A DNA stretch of 64,000 nt from Tetrahymena thermophila SB210 (GCF_000189635.1 NW_002476554.1:835493-899492), one strand, 5' to 3'. Numbered from the stretch's first letter, positions 14,115 to 28,144 are shown. Made by a program: numbers and translations. The notes: a model not told the origin generated them from the letters alone.

Positions 14115-15714
14115 TTTTGAAAATAAAAATATTAAATATCTCCTTTTTGCTTATTTATTTATTTTTGATGAATTACTAATGAATGAGTGTATTAATCTAA
14201 ATTATTGATTTATAATATGATTATAAAATACAGCCAAGAAATATCTTAACTTTTCTACTGAAAACTAGAAAACTGTCTGATGAAATTAAATATGATAAAT
14301 TTCAACTAAAATTTTTAAATGTGAGAAAAATAAATACCTTTTATTTTCAATTAATTTACAAAAAAAATAAACACGAGCTCACATTTTAGAAAATTGTAAG
14401 TATTTTCTGGCCAACAATAGATTAATTTATTTATCAAAAATTAAATAAATACTTAGTATAATGAGAGAAGCGTAACTATTAAGATTTTTTTTATATTTTA
14501 TTTCATCAATTTATTAAATGAATCTCTTTAAAGTGTTAAAGATCTTTTTAATAAAATAAAATAAATTTAATGAAATAAATTTGAAAATGTTTTGACTTAA
14601 CTTTAAGAATATTTTATCAAAATAATCAAAATTATTGTTGCTATGCTTATTATATAATAGATATTGAAAGAGTGATCTCACTCACTCTACGTAAAATTGA
14701 ATAACTTCAAAATAACAAATAAGTTGAAGATTGAAGATGAATAATAAAAATCAGGATAAAGAGATAGATCACACTCTCCATATCTATTATATCTTATTAT
14801 TTATATTTATTATAAATCTATTGAAAAGCAAAGTTTATTAATGCAATCAGTCAATTAAAATTATCTGATTAATTCTTTAATTTAATTTAAATAATAAAAT
14901 AAATTATCTTACCTGATCATAAAAATACAAATGAATAGTGAATAGTTTAACATTTACTTCCTTTTCTATTTTACAATTATTTTCATTTCTATTTTATTTA
15001 TATTTACTTTTTTTTCTATTTGATAATTTATTAAAAATTCTATTTTCTATCAAGCAAACATTTTTTTTAACTTATGTCAGCAGGAATTTACTAAATGTCT
15101 TTTTGAAAATAACATCAATATAAAACATACAACAGTGAGTATTTAATTCTAATCTTTTTTTTAAAATAAATTTTTATTTTTAAAAATTAATTTCAATTCT
15201 TTTTAATTTAATTGAAAGATTTTTTAAAATTTGCTTTTAAAAAATTATTATTATGTTAGAAATAATGAGTTGAATCATGTTTTTTCATAATTTTACATTC
15301 TTTAAAATAGATCAAACATACATACATTTTGCTTAATTTAAATTCAAAATATTAAAGCTAAGAACTATAGTAGAAGTAATCAATTCAATAGTTAAATCAG
15401 TTTTTTTATATTTAAATACTTGAAATTTACTAAAAATTCATTTTGCTTAAATTAAAACTCAAAAAAACAAACTAAGAATACCATGAATAGAATAATTATA
15501 ATTAATATCAAAGTTTTGAATATAATTTGAATTTATAAAATAAAATTTAAACAAAATCACAATTAATTTATTTTATCTTTTCTTTAATTTGAATACATTT
15601 ATGAGATAATTACTAAATAAGTATATAAATTAATTATATTTTAATTTGCTTGCTCAAGAAAAAGTTTTATTTATTGATTTTAATTATATTGAAAAAATAA
15701 TAGAGAAAAGCTTA
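14115..15714. other. Intergenic region holding a TIR element
   Basis: 1.6 kb upstream of the lipase gene. Apart from the inverted-repeat element at 14652-14792, only AT-rich sequence. A short hydrophobic standard-code ORF at 14938-15123 has no coding character. Confidence 0.5.
14652..14792. mobile_element. MITE-like element with TIRs and 6-bp TSD
   Basis: The ends are inverted repeats of 32 nt matching at 27 positions, the outer 13 (ATATAATAGATAT) perfectly. The element is flanked on both sides by the direct repeat CTTATT (14646-14651 and 14793-14798), as expected of a target-site duplication. The 141-bp length and lack of coding capacity fit a non-autonomous DNA transposon. A transcribed hairpin is the alternative reading. 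Confidence 0.55.
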
Positions 15715-17487
15715 TCAGAGCTATACTTCGTCTAATAATTTAATTGCTTCAGTAAGATTTGCTTTTACTTATTCAAGAGAGCCAGACTTCATCTGAGCAA
15801 TGGTTTACTCCACTAACTTCTTACTTTACACTTTAATTAAACCATTTGATTTCTTTTATCCAGTTAAAGGATATGATTTTGATTAAGAAGGAGCTACATC
15901 TGGGATTTTACTTTATTATTATTAAGCAGGAGGTTATTACTAAACAAAAGAAGGTTATTTGGGAGGTTACTACTGTTATCCTACAAATGGATATCCAAAA
16001 TTATTATTATTATTATTAAAGTTAGATTGTTGGACATTATTATTGTTGTTGTTGAATCCTTAATTTTAAAAGTTATTATCAAATTGAGATGGCTAAATAT
16101 TACTATTAATAGGGAATTAAGGTTGTTAGGGAGCAGGTTAGAAGTTACTGAATTGTTATTACTGAATTTGTTAGACTTAATTTATTTGATTGAATTAGTT
16201 AAGATTAAAATCAGGGTTTGGAGTTCCAAAATTATCTATAGGAGCTGGTTGCTATGGAGGCTTTATTTAGCTTTGTTGGTTTTAAGAGTTTTTAAAGAAA
16301 TAATTATTGGGTGATTCTTATGATTAAGGTAAATTATTGTTATTGTTTAAATTGCTATAGAGTTATCCGTTGCTTTGTTAATCATTCAATTTTTTAAAAT
16401 TAGATTATTGAAGTAAGTCAGGATTAGGGGTGCCAAAGCTATTGTCAAAGCTTGGATTAACATTTTCGTTTTATGGTTAACCATCCTTAGCACTGAAAGT
16501 ATCAAAATTTGGAGGATGATAAATGCTTTTTATTCTTTGAGATTGTTCAATTTTAGGTGCTATTTGTGAGGGAATTTTTTAAGCAACATTTGGTTGATTG
16601 ATATCGAGTTGATTCATCGCTTTGGAAATTTCAAGAATTCTTTTCACTGAACTTTAATCCATTTCATTTATCCTGCTATTGTGAAGTTTGCTGAAGGCTT
16701 CTTAATAGTAAGCATCTTATTGGGAAGGACTTAAAGCATTATTTGGAGTATTGTTCAAGTATTATTAGTTATTTTGCATGGATATCTTGCTCTAATTAAA
16801 CTAAGCAACACCTCCTTCTTCTGGCACATTAAAGTCTATTTAAAAAAATGATATTTTACAAAAAGTAAATTGAAAATGTATATTTTACTATCATTATCCT
16901 AGCTTCTAGGTTATGAAAACTATGCTAATTTCTACAATGCAACACTCTCTATTTAAATTAAATAAGTTTATTTAAAATTATATTTGCTTAACTAAAGTAA
17001 ATTTATTAAAAAAAATTATTTTTTATAATTATTTAACTAAATAGTTTTTAAAATCAAGAAAAATATTTGTTAATTTCATACTCAAATTGTTCAATTCAGA
17101 AGTCAAGGGACCATAATATTGCAAAGCATCAATATATGCCACATTTTTTTCAAGAATTTGCTTATTCATAGGAGTAAAAGCACCCTAAGTTAAGCTTTAC
17201 AAAACCTAAGCTACATTAGATTAAACCTAGCTAATTAATTATTGTTTGTTTTATTCCTTGTTCTTTAAATTTGGATATTGCTATATTAATTATTCTATTT
17301 CACTGAATCTTTATGTCAACAATTATTCTAATTTGTGAACATCAGGGTCATTATGTTGTTTCAAAATTTTACGCTAATCATTCATCAACTGACAAGAGTA
17401 CCCCTTTAAGCAGTAAGTGAGTATAAGATTAGAATTTTGTTGGGCTTCTTAACTCAGTTAATAATAAAATTGCCAAGATTATTCCAT
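15715..17487 (-). CDS. Gln/Asn-rich protein, possibly Vta1/LIP5-like
   Basis: ATG 17487, TGA 15715-15717; at least three exons (introns near 16850 and 16960-17060). The N-terminal ~150 residues are predicted helical (YYQLSQEAQQNSNLILTYCL ...). The central part is disordered, with Asn runs, Gln runs and two copies of a FGTPNPD motif. The last ~40 residues (IKVQSKKLVEQTIAQM then LTEAIKLLDEVQL) resemble the C-terminal helix pair of Vta1/LIP5, the activator of the ESCRT ATPase Vps4. The N-terminus also has the spacing of a Vta1 MIT-like bundle, but the similarity is faint and judged by eye. If right, it would act in endosomal sorting. If not, it is an unassigned Q/N-rich protein. Most of its Gln residues are encoded by TAA or TAG. 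Confidence 0.65.
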
Positions 17488-19503
17488 TTTAATGATATTT
17501 TAAGTATACTATACTATCTAATCAATCTATTTTGTTTGTTTGTTTTTTTGATGCGCTATTTATAATTTTATTTGTTTTAATTAAATTATAGAGCTAACAA
17601 AAATAAGGTGGTTTGTTTTTCCTTTTACTATTCAATATTATTCACAATTTCTTTTCTAATTAAAATAGATTCTAATATTCTAAGGATATTTATTTTCAAT
17701 TAATTAATCAATCAATCATCCTTTTTGTTTTGTTTGTCAATCCTTCTTTCTATTGTTTTATCATTATATAATACAAAATCTTTCAAAAAATAGAAAGAAA
17801 GAAAGACATTTATTCATTAATTTATTATTTGAAAATAGGTTTTTTTTTTTTGCTTATTTATTTTTCTAACCTGATAAGAATAAATTCTTTACTAATCAGG
17901 TGTTTGTAAAAAATAAAAAGAGAATAAAAATATCATATTTGTAATTTAAAATTTGAGAATGATTTAACTTATCATAAAATAAGACTTCGTTTTAAAACAT
18001 TATTTTTAAAACTTATTAAAAAATAATTTGCTTTTCGAAAAAAAAAACATGTGTTGCATTTAACTCTTTATTTATTTACTTAATGCCTAATAAATTATGA
18101 ACTAGATTCAAATTTTAATCCTTATCAAAAAATTTAAAATACGATTTTAAAAAAATATCAGAATGGCACAGAAACACCAAAAAATGATAATTAAAAATTA
18201 AAAATTTTTTAATTACACTAAATCCTTTTATTTAGAAAACAAATAGTCCAATTTTTGAAATTTAAATAATGATAATTATTTATTTTTAAATGTTTGCTAA
18301 ATAGTTAGTCATTTATTATTAAAATTTTTATTTTAAATTTTTATTGGATTTACTAAATCATTCATTTTATTCAACCAAAAAAGTATTTATTTAATAATAA
18401 ATTCTTTAGTTTAAATTTTAAAATTCTTCCAAAATAAATTATTTTTTTGAAAATTAAAATTTCTTTGTTTAATGTGAAAACTATTTAAAAAATAATTTAA
18501 TTAAAAAAATATGATTGCAAAAATAACATTTAAATTTATGCATCTAAACATTTAATTAGATTATAAAAATTAAAATGATTAATTTATCTAATAAATTTAA
18601 ATAAACAAAGTGTTTCATATTTAATAATTTGCTCAACTAATTATTTGTTTTAATTTTAAATTAATTTTTTAATTATTTTAACTAAATTTTAAATTTTAAT
18701 CAACTGAATTTATCTATTTTTTTAATTGATAATCAAAATAAATTAAGTTGATTGATTAAAAAATAAAAAATATTAATTAAAAATATTTAATTTATCACTA
18801 TTAATAAACCTACTTGTTAAAACTTGATATATAAATATAATTATCTTCTACAAATTTTAAAATAATAAAAATAATTGTTGAAAATCAAGTAATTTTATTT
18901 TACAAATCAATATTTCAACTCAATTTATTTTTAAAAGCTAAAATAAATAATTATTTTTACATATGTTTATTTATATTATTTACCTAAAATTAATAACGCT
19001 TTTTGTTGAAATTAAAGCAATGTTTTTTGTGATTTAATTGCTTCAAATATATTTTTAATTTACTTCATAGAATTTGTTTTAAGAATGCAGAAATTAATAC
19101 TGAAATTCTTAATATTTTAAAATTTTTGTTTGATTTTAATGCTCGTGTTTATTAAAAACAAACATGAATGAGTGCAAAATTTAACAGTCAGTGTTCTATC
19201 TTATGAAAAATTTAATGAAAATTAGTTTTTTATGATAATTAATTAATTTATATATTTATTTATTAGTCATTTGAGTGGTTGGTTGAAAAAAGCAAATTTT
19301 TATATGTTATTTTGTTTATTTGTTTTGAGAAAAAAAGAAGAAAATACTAAATATTGTATTTATTTAGTTAGATATCTTACTAGTTTATATATTAAGTATA
19401 ACAAAATTCAATTATTTATTTTATTAACATACAAACAAGCACAATAACTTGATTGTAAATAAAACAATTTTGTAAAGTTCAAGTAAGAAATAATTATAAT
19501 ATC
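17488..19503. other. Divergent intergenic region
   Basis: 2 kb between two genes transcribed away from each other, so it should hold both promoters. Long A/T tracts only. No element recognised. Confidence 0.5.
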
Positions 19504-21227
19504 ATGTCATAATACGATGTAAAGCTAAATATGTCTAAAGTTGTTCTAGAAAGTAATCAATTTTAATTGATTCATTTGCATTCATGATAAAAAGTTAAAG
19601 ATTGTATTGTAGGAATGATTTAATCTTTTTTTTGTTAATTAGATGGCTATTTAGAACAAAAGAGAGTGGAAAAAGTGAATACTTAATTAGGATATTAACC
19701 TATTAACATTAAATTTGATAAATAAGACTCACCTTCTGGCAGCCAAGAGTCTGAAGAGTATAATAGGATTCTTAAACAACAAAGAGGTTTGTTTAATTGA
19801 TTAATTGATTAGCACATTTAATAATTTAATTATTAATGTTTAATATAGATTTAGATTAGAAATCATAATAGATTTTAACGAATTCTATGAGAATATTCTC
19901 AGACTCGAGTAGTTTTGATAATTATTTAAGAAAATAATCGTTTTGGGTTCAAGTATTTTTACTTAAATTTACATTTTCATCTAACAATAATTTTATTAGT
20001 TAATTTATTTATTAATTCATTTATTAATTGTTTTGTAGAGTTAAACAAAATAAAATGAAGAGGAAAGGAAAAAATCATCAGTTAATTTAGAACTTAAAAA
20101 GAAAAACTTTTTATTTGGATCAAGTTAGTAAGCTTAAGAGGGCGATTTTTAGAACATTAATTTGCGTTCATCATCTAGAGAAGATGAAATTTAGTTAGTA
20201 ACGAATATTGAAATTGAGTAGAAGTCTAATGTTAATTAACAACAAGCGAATAAAGAGAAAGAATAGAAGCAAGAAGATAGAAAAGAGGATTAACCAAAAT
20301 TCGACTTTCACAATATCAATACAAAGGTATAGTCTAAGAAAAGAGAAAATATTACAAGCAAATAAATCGGTAAGCTTAAAAATGTGGCTTTAATTCTAAT
20401 TTAACTTACATTTTAACAAAGGTGATTTACCTAGAGATATAGAGGAAATATTAAAGCTTCAAGCAGATGAATTAAACAATGGATTTTATAATTAGAACGA
20501 GAAATTAGAAAGAAATAAAATTAATCTTGTTTAAGGCGATTTGATAGAAGCTTATTCTTTAGCTTACATTTTTCCTGTAAATAATATTTAGAAAAATACT
20601 CATAACGCTTGTTTTTTTAGAGACCTAGCTCCTATTTCTCGTTTCCTAATGAAATATTCGTAAAAATATTTTTTTTTTATTGGCTTTTCTTTTATAAGTT
20701 ATTATTAATTTAGAAATTTACCTCAATATTCAGAGTTGAAGTAATAAAATAAGGGTGATGATGCCAGCAACTTTGAGCTTATTTAATACGATGAAATTTC
20801 TTTTCGCATTAATTCGTTGGAATTCAATAATTTAGCTAATATTATTAGTGGGCGTATTGGAGATGAGTCCATTTCCAAGCTGGACACTACTATTTCAAAT
20901 GTTTAAGATTTCCCAGTTGACATATAAAAGAGAGTTGAAGAACTTGTTTAAGCTTAACTTGAAGCAAAGCTTAGTACCCTTTAGCTTACAAATTAATAAA
21001 ACAGTAACAACAACAATAACAATTCAAGTAAAACATATTTGAAATTATTAAATATTATTTATAATTTATTTCTAAATAAATAAAATTAATTTAATTTATA
21101 AACATTTTTACAATTAAAACAAATAAACACTAGATAAAACCAATCAGCAATAATTAATTCATTTTAAAGATTTATAAAAAATAACATACAAAAAGCAATT
21201 GTTTAGAATAAATTACTTTCAAAATGA
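19504..21227 (+). CDS. Hypothetical charged, Gln/Asn-rich protein
   Basis: ATG at 19504 opens a 49-nt first exon (MSQYDVKLNMSKVVLEN...); the second exon starts at 19643, and at least five exons follow with GT...AG borders. The middle is highly charged (KEKEQKQEDRKEDQ). The segment at 20420-20660 (LPRDIEEILKLQADELNNG; AYIFPVNNIQKNTHN) and that at 20720-20960 (FRINSLEFNNLANIISGRIG) look folded. An Asn run precedes the end. The frame stays open to TGA at 21225-21227; a further intron near 21027 cannot be excluded. No family recognised, no signal peptide or membrane segment. Exon/intron junction 19781-19795 happens to resemble the ciliate chromosome-breakage sequence (see rejected items). Confidence 0.65.
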
Positions 21228-21820
21228 GTATTAGTTAAAACAAAAATGATCATATTTTATAAATTAATTGATATTATAGAAACTAGTTTCTAATTGTTAT
21301 TGATAAAGAAGATAGTTATCTAATTAATTACTTAAGATTTATTTATTTTATCAGGCTTACATTTTTAAAATAGAAAAACCTAACACTTTTGAATGAATAG
21401 AAGTATTTATTGAAATAAGAAAAAATACAAAACGATTTTATAAATAATTTTCCATTATGTTTAAATGATTAAAGAAAGTTTTTAGTCAAAATAAATAAAT
21501 CTAACCTTTTAAAGTGTAAGATTATGTCACTTATTGAAATGTATAAAAAATTTGGTATATAGAGATAAATAAATGATATGATATGATTAGATTTTATGAT
21601 TAATATGATATCAAAAATATTTAATTTGGAATAAAAAGTAAATTTTATTATTTAAAATATGAAAATAACTAAATTTTTTAATTAATTAATGATAAAAATT
21701 AATTAATTAAACAAAATAAATAAGAGGAATGAATTTTGAAATAGTTTTAGTTTTATCAAATGATTATTTTTATATATTTAAAAAAAATCATTAATTATTA
21801 ATTATGAATTATAAAATTAG

Positions 21821-23509
21821 ATTAAGAATAAGAATAAAAAAAGAAGTAAACATAACAATAATAAACATAAGATAACTAATAATCTGGGCAAACTAAAGAA
21901 TAAATTAAAAACTCTTTCAAATAGAAAGCTTCACAAGATCAGTAAGTGTAAATTGATTAACCTCTAAATCAAGCAGCTACTACACCTAGAAGTTTTTTAG
22001 GAATGAATGAAAACTAAATTTAAAGATTAAGTCCTGAACAATAAAAATTATAATAACAAATATCTGCTTTACATAATCAAACAGATTAAATTCTTAACAG
22101 GATAGCAGAAATAAAAGCTAAAAAGGAATAAATGAAGTTTATCAAAGATAATCAAGAATATTTACAGAAATACAAAGAAATATAAAAGGAACTTTAATAG
22201 GCTTTAAACGGTTTACTATTTATGATATTGAAATCTGACAAAAACCCTAATCCTTAAATTAATGTGAAATATAGCGTAATTATTTTCATTCATTAATTAA
22301 TAGCTAGAAATCCCCATAAATTCAATTCAATATTAATATTTCAAACTAAATTAACCAAATTTTCCATAAAACAAGGGTTCCAAAAATTATTTTAAATTAT
22401 AATTTTTCAATTAACAAATTAGTATAGAAAATAAGATAAAAAGATAACCCAATCCAACAAAAAAACAACAAAAACCCCACCTAACCTAAATATACTTTAA
22501 ATTAAATTTAAAAAATAAAAATTAGGAATTAAGCAGTTAGTTGAGTGAATTACTTAAAAATTTAGATCAAATTTAAGGATCTAGAACCTCAGATGGTCAC
22601 TTGAAAACAAGTTTGATTCTAACATTTTTAGAAGAATACAAGTGGCTTAACTAAGAGGACAAACTTCACAAGATGGATTTTGAATCAAATAATAAAAAAC
22701 CTTAATAAAAAATATAAACTTTTGCAAATTATATTCATTCTGGAAGTTAAAATAAATAGAGTTCTAAGTCTACAAATATGAATAACTCTGGTTTGAACTT
22801 GAGCAGATAATAAGAACCAGTTAATTACACACAAGTAAATCAAACTGCATAATTTATTCCTGCCAATCCTAAAAATAGCAAATCAGTTGCTGCTGGAGTA
22901 AAACAAAGTACAAAAGAAAATTTCTCTAATCTATAGAATGAGAATAGAAGATAAAATAATTAATTTAAAAACGAAAATGCTGTCTCTTAAAGAAACAACT
23001 TAAGTCCTTGGGGAAACAATTAAAGTTACTCTCCATAGCCTAATTCATATTTAGGGGCAATAGATACTACCAACTCTTATTATTAACAAACTCCAATAAA
23101 AAGTAGTTTTAATAATAATCTGACAGATAGATCTTTCACACCTAATTAAACTTCTAGATCAAATTTATCAAAGTCATCGGTAATGCAAAATAAATCATAG
23201 AGTTCAGTTTCAAACTTTAGATAGTAAATCAAATAAAATAAGTCTGTGCATAATACAAGCTTTAATAAAAGTTCAAAAAAATTAGACTCGAAAGAGAATA
23301 ATTTCTCAAGAAGCATATCTCCTATCATATATAAGAAAAGCTAGAGTCGAGCTGAATAAGAATATAGCGATTCTAAACCAAAGTATCTAAAATAGTAGAG
23401 CATATCTGGAATAAAGAAAGGATAACTATCAAATTTAAATAGATCATATAATTTCAAAGATTCATCTTTTTATTAAGATGATAGCAATGCAAAAACAAGT
23501 AGAAAATGA
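21821..23509 (+). CDS. Hypothetical Ser/Asn/Gln-rich disordered protein
   Basis: Two clear exons: up to 22275, and 22526-23509 (984 nt, frame preserved), joined by a phase-0 intron. The stop is TGA 23507-23509. The N-terminal part is Gln-rich, then helical/coiled (QQQISALHNQTDQILNRIAE), then a short folded-looking stretch (LILTFLEEYKWLNQEDKLHK). The remaining ~280 residues are Ser/Asn/Lys-rich with SP and TP sites, suggesting a phosphorylated scaffold or regulatory protein. The 5' end is open: an in-frame TGA lies at 21805, the first in-frame ATG is at 22003, and the intervening sequence reads as coding, so a small upstream exon is likely. No family assigned. Confidence 0.65.
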
Positions 23510-24787
23510 TTTATTCTTTTAATTTCTAAGGTTAATTAAGAAATTAAAAGAATAAATCATAAGTTAAATATTTCTTAATCTCTTTGAGTATTAACTATTT
23601 AATATATATTAAAAATTGTAAAAAACTTAAAAAATATTAAAGCTTATTATCAACCAATTTAATCAATATATTAAAAAAGCTTTTTCTAACTTATTAAAAA
23701 CAAATTCTCTTTAAATTGTCTTAACCATTTTATGTAAAATTAATCATTTTAAATTTTAATATTCTAATTTTTTTTTTCATTATATTTATGAATTTTCCTT
23801 TTACTTTTATTTTAGTCTTTATATTGTTAATATTTAATAAAATTAATATTTTTGAATTTAGATTCAAATAAATAATTCTAACAAGTAAAGATTATCTATT
23901 TATCTATCGATTTTTGACTTAGAATAATAATGTTCAATTTTAATTTTCTATAAATATCAAATAAATAAATAATAAATTAATTTTATAGCATTCATAAAAT
24001 AAGATTCATAACTTAAAATTTTATTTAACTAATAAGATGAATATCTTTTTATAAATATTTTTTATGCAATTAATAGAATTTAATTATTTTTAAAACACAG
24101 AAACATCTTTCAGTAGAAAAGATATTTTTTTGAAATATTAAATGTTAATTAAGTCTTTTTATACAAAAGAGTCATAAAGTTATATGGTATTAAATCACAA
24201 TTTACTTTGATTTTAAATAGATTATTAATCTTTGAAAAATATAAAATAAAAATGATTTATTTATTACTCATTAGAAAAAAAAATTTTTTAATTAAATTTA
24301 AAACATTTTCTCTATAAAAAATAACTTTTATTTAAAAATATAAAAATGTAATTAATCATTACATACAATGAGTTAGAATATAAGCATAATATTTATTTGA
24401 TTACGTTTTGCATACTCTAAAAAATGTGTGTTTATTGAGAAAAAAAAATTTCCAGCAAAAGATATTCACTTTATTATGATGGCTTTCAAGTGAAAGGTGT
24501 ATTTGATTAACTATGAATGAATGAATGAATCTATACATGAATAACATGAATTAAATTATATAAATTAGAAAAAGAGTTTCAAATAACAAAATTGATAATA
24601 TAATTAGATGCTATATTGAATGAATGAATTAATAAATGAATGAATGAAATAGTGAATGAGTATCTAAAAAGTTTTGCTGCAATCAATCTTATTGATTTTA
24701 ATAAGCTTATCATTTCTATAAACTTAAAATTATAAATTAACTACAAAGTTAACATATTCATAAACTACTATTAAAGTTAATTACAAA
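23510..24787. other. Intergenic with GAAT microsatellites
   Basis: AT-rich spacer between co-oriented genes. It contains short (GAAT)n tracts near 24513-24532 and 24620-24660. No gene seen. Confidence 0.5.
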
Positions 24788-27700
24788 ATGAGTAAAAATC
24801 CTAATCAACCCAATCAACAAAATTAAAATCCTGTTAAAAAAGCAGAACCTCAATTAGCCAAAGATGCGAAGGGGAATGTAATTTTTCTCTTTCATTAATA
24901 AACGAATACATTTTATATTCAAATAATTGTTAAAATAGGCTCCTTAGCCAGCTAATGCTTAATAGCCACAAAAAAATGATGGAGTAAATAAAATAGATTG
25001 TTTTTAATAATTTAATTGATTTCAAATTTAAAAATAAAGAAATAGCCTCAACAGTAGCCTGGTAAAGCTGCAGAGCCTAATAAAACAAACTAAGCTTAAG
25101 CAAATGCTAAAGACCAATAAAAGTCATAGGCAGCTGCAGTCCCAAATGCTAACAAATAATAAGAATAAAATAAATAGTAATAGTAGCAATAGTAATTAGC
25201 AGCTTAGCAACTTTTAAAGTAATAGTAAGAGGCAAATAGATAGCTAGAGCTCCAAAAATAATAAGAATTAGCAGAAAAAAATAAGCTAAAACTTGAAAAA
25301 AAGCAAAAGAAGCATGAATATATGAAATAGCAAAAAGAATACTTTGATTAATTGTACAGAGCGATGCAAGTAGATAATATGGATGACTTAGTTGTAAAAC
25401 TTTACAAAAATAAAATTTTAAAAGACTTCAACAATACAAGCTATTTATTTATTTTTGCTAATAAATTGAATATAAAAAAATAGGAAGGAAAAGATATCGT
25501 TTTGAAAGTAGACAAAACAAATGTTAAGAGAATAGAATATGGAATTTAATCTATTGAAGTACATATTTAATTTATTAATTAATTGAGTTTCTAAATAATT
25601 AAATAAATCATTCCAACCAACTATAATATCTTTAATTCTTTCTTTACGTTTCAATTTACAGGGTTTAATTTTCAGAAAGGGACATATGATTGAAGAAGAT
25701 CAAATAGATGAACTTTTATTAGAGGCTCTTAAGTAAAGAAAATAAAAATTATTTTTATAGAAATTGCAATTCAAGTCTACAATTTTTCAATATTTACAAG
25801 TTTTTTTTTTAATTTATCAGAGAGAGAGACAGTTTATAGTCTTAGATATTGTATGCCAATTAGGTCATCAAAGACTGTGAGAATTAGCTGATCGAAATTC
25901 CTAAAACGATAGTAATTTTTATTTGATTTATATATCTCTAAGCATTAAAATTATTATTAAAGAGTGCTACAAAGAAGCCAAGCATTGTCGAAGAAGCAGT
26001 CCTTGAAAAAAGAATTGTAAATTACAAAAAGTAAGTTTTATAAAATCTATGTAAAAATATAAAATCACAAAAATGTAACTGATAGGGAGAGAGAAGATTA
26101 CGAAAAGAAGTTAAAAGAAATAGAAAAAAAAATAAAGAACCTTTAAAGTTAAAGAATTGAAAATCCAAGAAGTGCTTACAGTCATGCAGGTTTAAAAGCC
26201 TATCTTGAATAGCAAGATTCTTAGAAAAGAAGAGAAGCAAGCACTTTTATTAAAAAAGTACAAGAAGATAAAAAAGTATTTGAGGAAAAAATCAAAAAAA
26301 TTGAAAGTGAGCAGTAAGCCAAATAGCTACAAGAAGAATAAGATAAGTTAGCAAAAGAAGCTAGACTGAAAATCATGCAAGATAAAGAAAAAGAAGAGCA
26401 ACTTAAAAAAAGAATCAAGTAATCTTTTTAAATTAATTTTATGACAGAATTCAAAATTATATCATAAAAATTTATTTTTAAAAATAAGAAAAAACTTTAA
26501 TAAGAAAAATAAATAAATTTAATTTAAATTACTTATAAAAGAAAAGCTTAAAAAAGGTTTAAAACTAAATAATTATTTTATTTTTAAATTATCTTTTCTT
26601 AAATTCATTTCAGCAAAAATGCTACCCAGATATTTAAGTTGATAGCAATTAATATGAATTAATCTTATTAGAATTAAAGCTTTAAATAATTTTAAAAATT
26701 TCAATAATAAGTTTTCAAATGCATTCAAAAAAATATATTGAGGTGTTTAATGTTAATTTTATATTAGGGATATTGAACAGGAAAAAGCACAACGTACCAA
26801 AGAACTTGAATAACATGAAGAAAAATATAAATAGCTAAAAGAAAGAATGAATAATGGAAAACAACCTTTATATTAAAGGCTGAATAAACAGTTTAGATCA
26901 TAACAAAAATTAGAAGAAAAAGAAAAATTAGATTAATTAAATGGAATAAAGGAAAATCACAAAAGAATAGATGAAATGAATTTGTTTGAGCATCAGTAAA
27001 AGTATCTTGATAAGCTCAAATAGTAAGAAGAAGATAGAATTCAAGATAGAAAGAAGAGAAATGCAGAGTTAAAAGAACACCTATAAAAGGTATCTTCTTT
27101 CCCTGTTTCTACTATGTGGAGTCAAAGCAAAGAAGAAGTCTCATTCAATTCACCTTAAGGTTGATACTTTATTATAAAATCACAAATTAACTTATTAATT
27201 AATTACTGATAAAACCTAGATTAAAAATTGAGAGCCCTTAAAATAGTTGAGGCTAGGAACAACTTTGCAGATGGTGTTAAAAAGAAAAAGAAAGTTCACT
27301 TGGATTCATAAAAAAGATTAGAAATTTAAATCAAAATTGACAAATTAAATAATCCTTCTAAGTACATTAAGCCAATTAGAAGGAGAAACTCTAATGATTC
27401 TTAGCAAGAAATCAGTGAGGATTATGATAAATTTGATGAAAAAGTTTATAAAAACGAAATTAAATTTGAAAGAGGTAAAAATAATTATGTGGATAAGGGC
27501 TTAGAGTATTTAGAAGAAGTAAAAGAACAAGTAAAAAGAATGCCTAAAAAGGCTCGCTCTGAATAGCCACTTTCGAGATAGAATGATAACATGTTAATGT
27601 AACATTTTTTATTTAAAGATTTTATCATTATATAAAAAATTATTAATAGACCTTTATAATAATTTTTTTATATTTTAAAAATTATTTATTAAAAAACTAA

Positions 27701-28144
27701 AGGTCTGAAATAAAGAACGGTTCAGTAATGAGCAATGCTTCTTAAATGAAATCAAAAATTGACTATATGTCAGAAATAAGAAGTAAATTTAACTTAGATA
27801 AGAAAACAAGCAATTTAAAAGAATGGGAAAGAATTTCTCGTATGCAACATGGAGTTGACCCCCTCGAAAAGAAGAAAAATCTCTTAAGGTTATCAAAGAA
27901 GCTAGATGATGAAGCTAAACACTAAGAATTAATGTATCATATATAAAAAGGTAGTAAATAAGGTAGTATTTTCACAGTAGAAGATGTTTAGAACAGAGAA
28001 AAGATAGATGAATTATACTTAGAATCTATCAAAGCTAAACTAGCCATTTTTGATTCCTACCATTAAAATCAAAACTCTCCAACTAATTAAACACAACCAG
28101 AATATTCAAGGGAACATGAATTTAGTGTTTTATCTTAAAATTGA
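24788..28144 (+). CDS. Coiled-coil protein, Gln-rich N-terminus
   Basis: ATG 24788 to TGA 28142-28144, about nine exons whose phases join consistently. The first ~100 residues are Pro/Gln/Ala/Asn-rich with an uninterrupted run of Gln codons mixing TAA, TAG and CAA. A charged coiled coil begins at about 25200 (QQEANRQLELQKQQELAEKN) and runs, broken by short folded-looking segments (YRAMQVDNMDDLVVKLYKNK; SATKKPSIVEEAVLEKRIVN), to about 27100. The C-terminal ~280 residues are basic and partly helical (FADGVKKKKKVHLDSQKRLE; DPLEKKKNLLRLSKKLDDEA). It lacks a signal peptide and membrane spans. The composition is typical of ciliary, basal-body or cortical structural proteins of ciliates, but no named family could be assigned. 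Confidence 0.75.

Noticed and set aside
16027..16314. Plus-strand leucine-rich ORF of 95 codons
   Set aside because: It is the antisense shadow of the Gln/Asn-rich exon of the minus-strand gene at 15715-17487.
19781..19795. AAAGAGGTTTGTTTA, one mismatch from the reverse complement of the Tetrahymena chromosome-breakage sequence
   Set aside because: The mismatch falls in the core and the site coincides with an exon/intron junction (AGAG|GTTTGT) of a gene that continues on both sides, so breakage there is unlikely.
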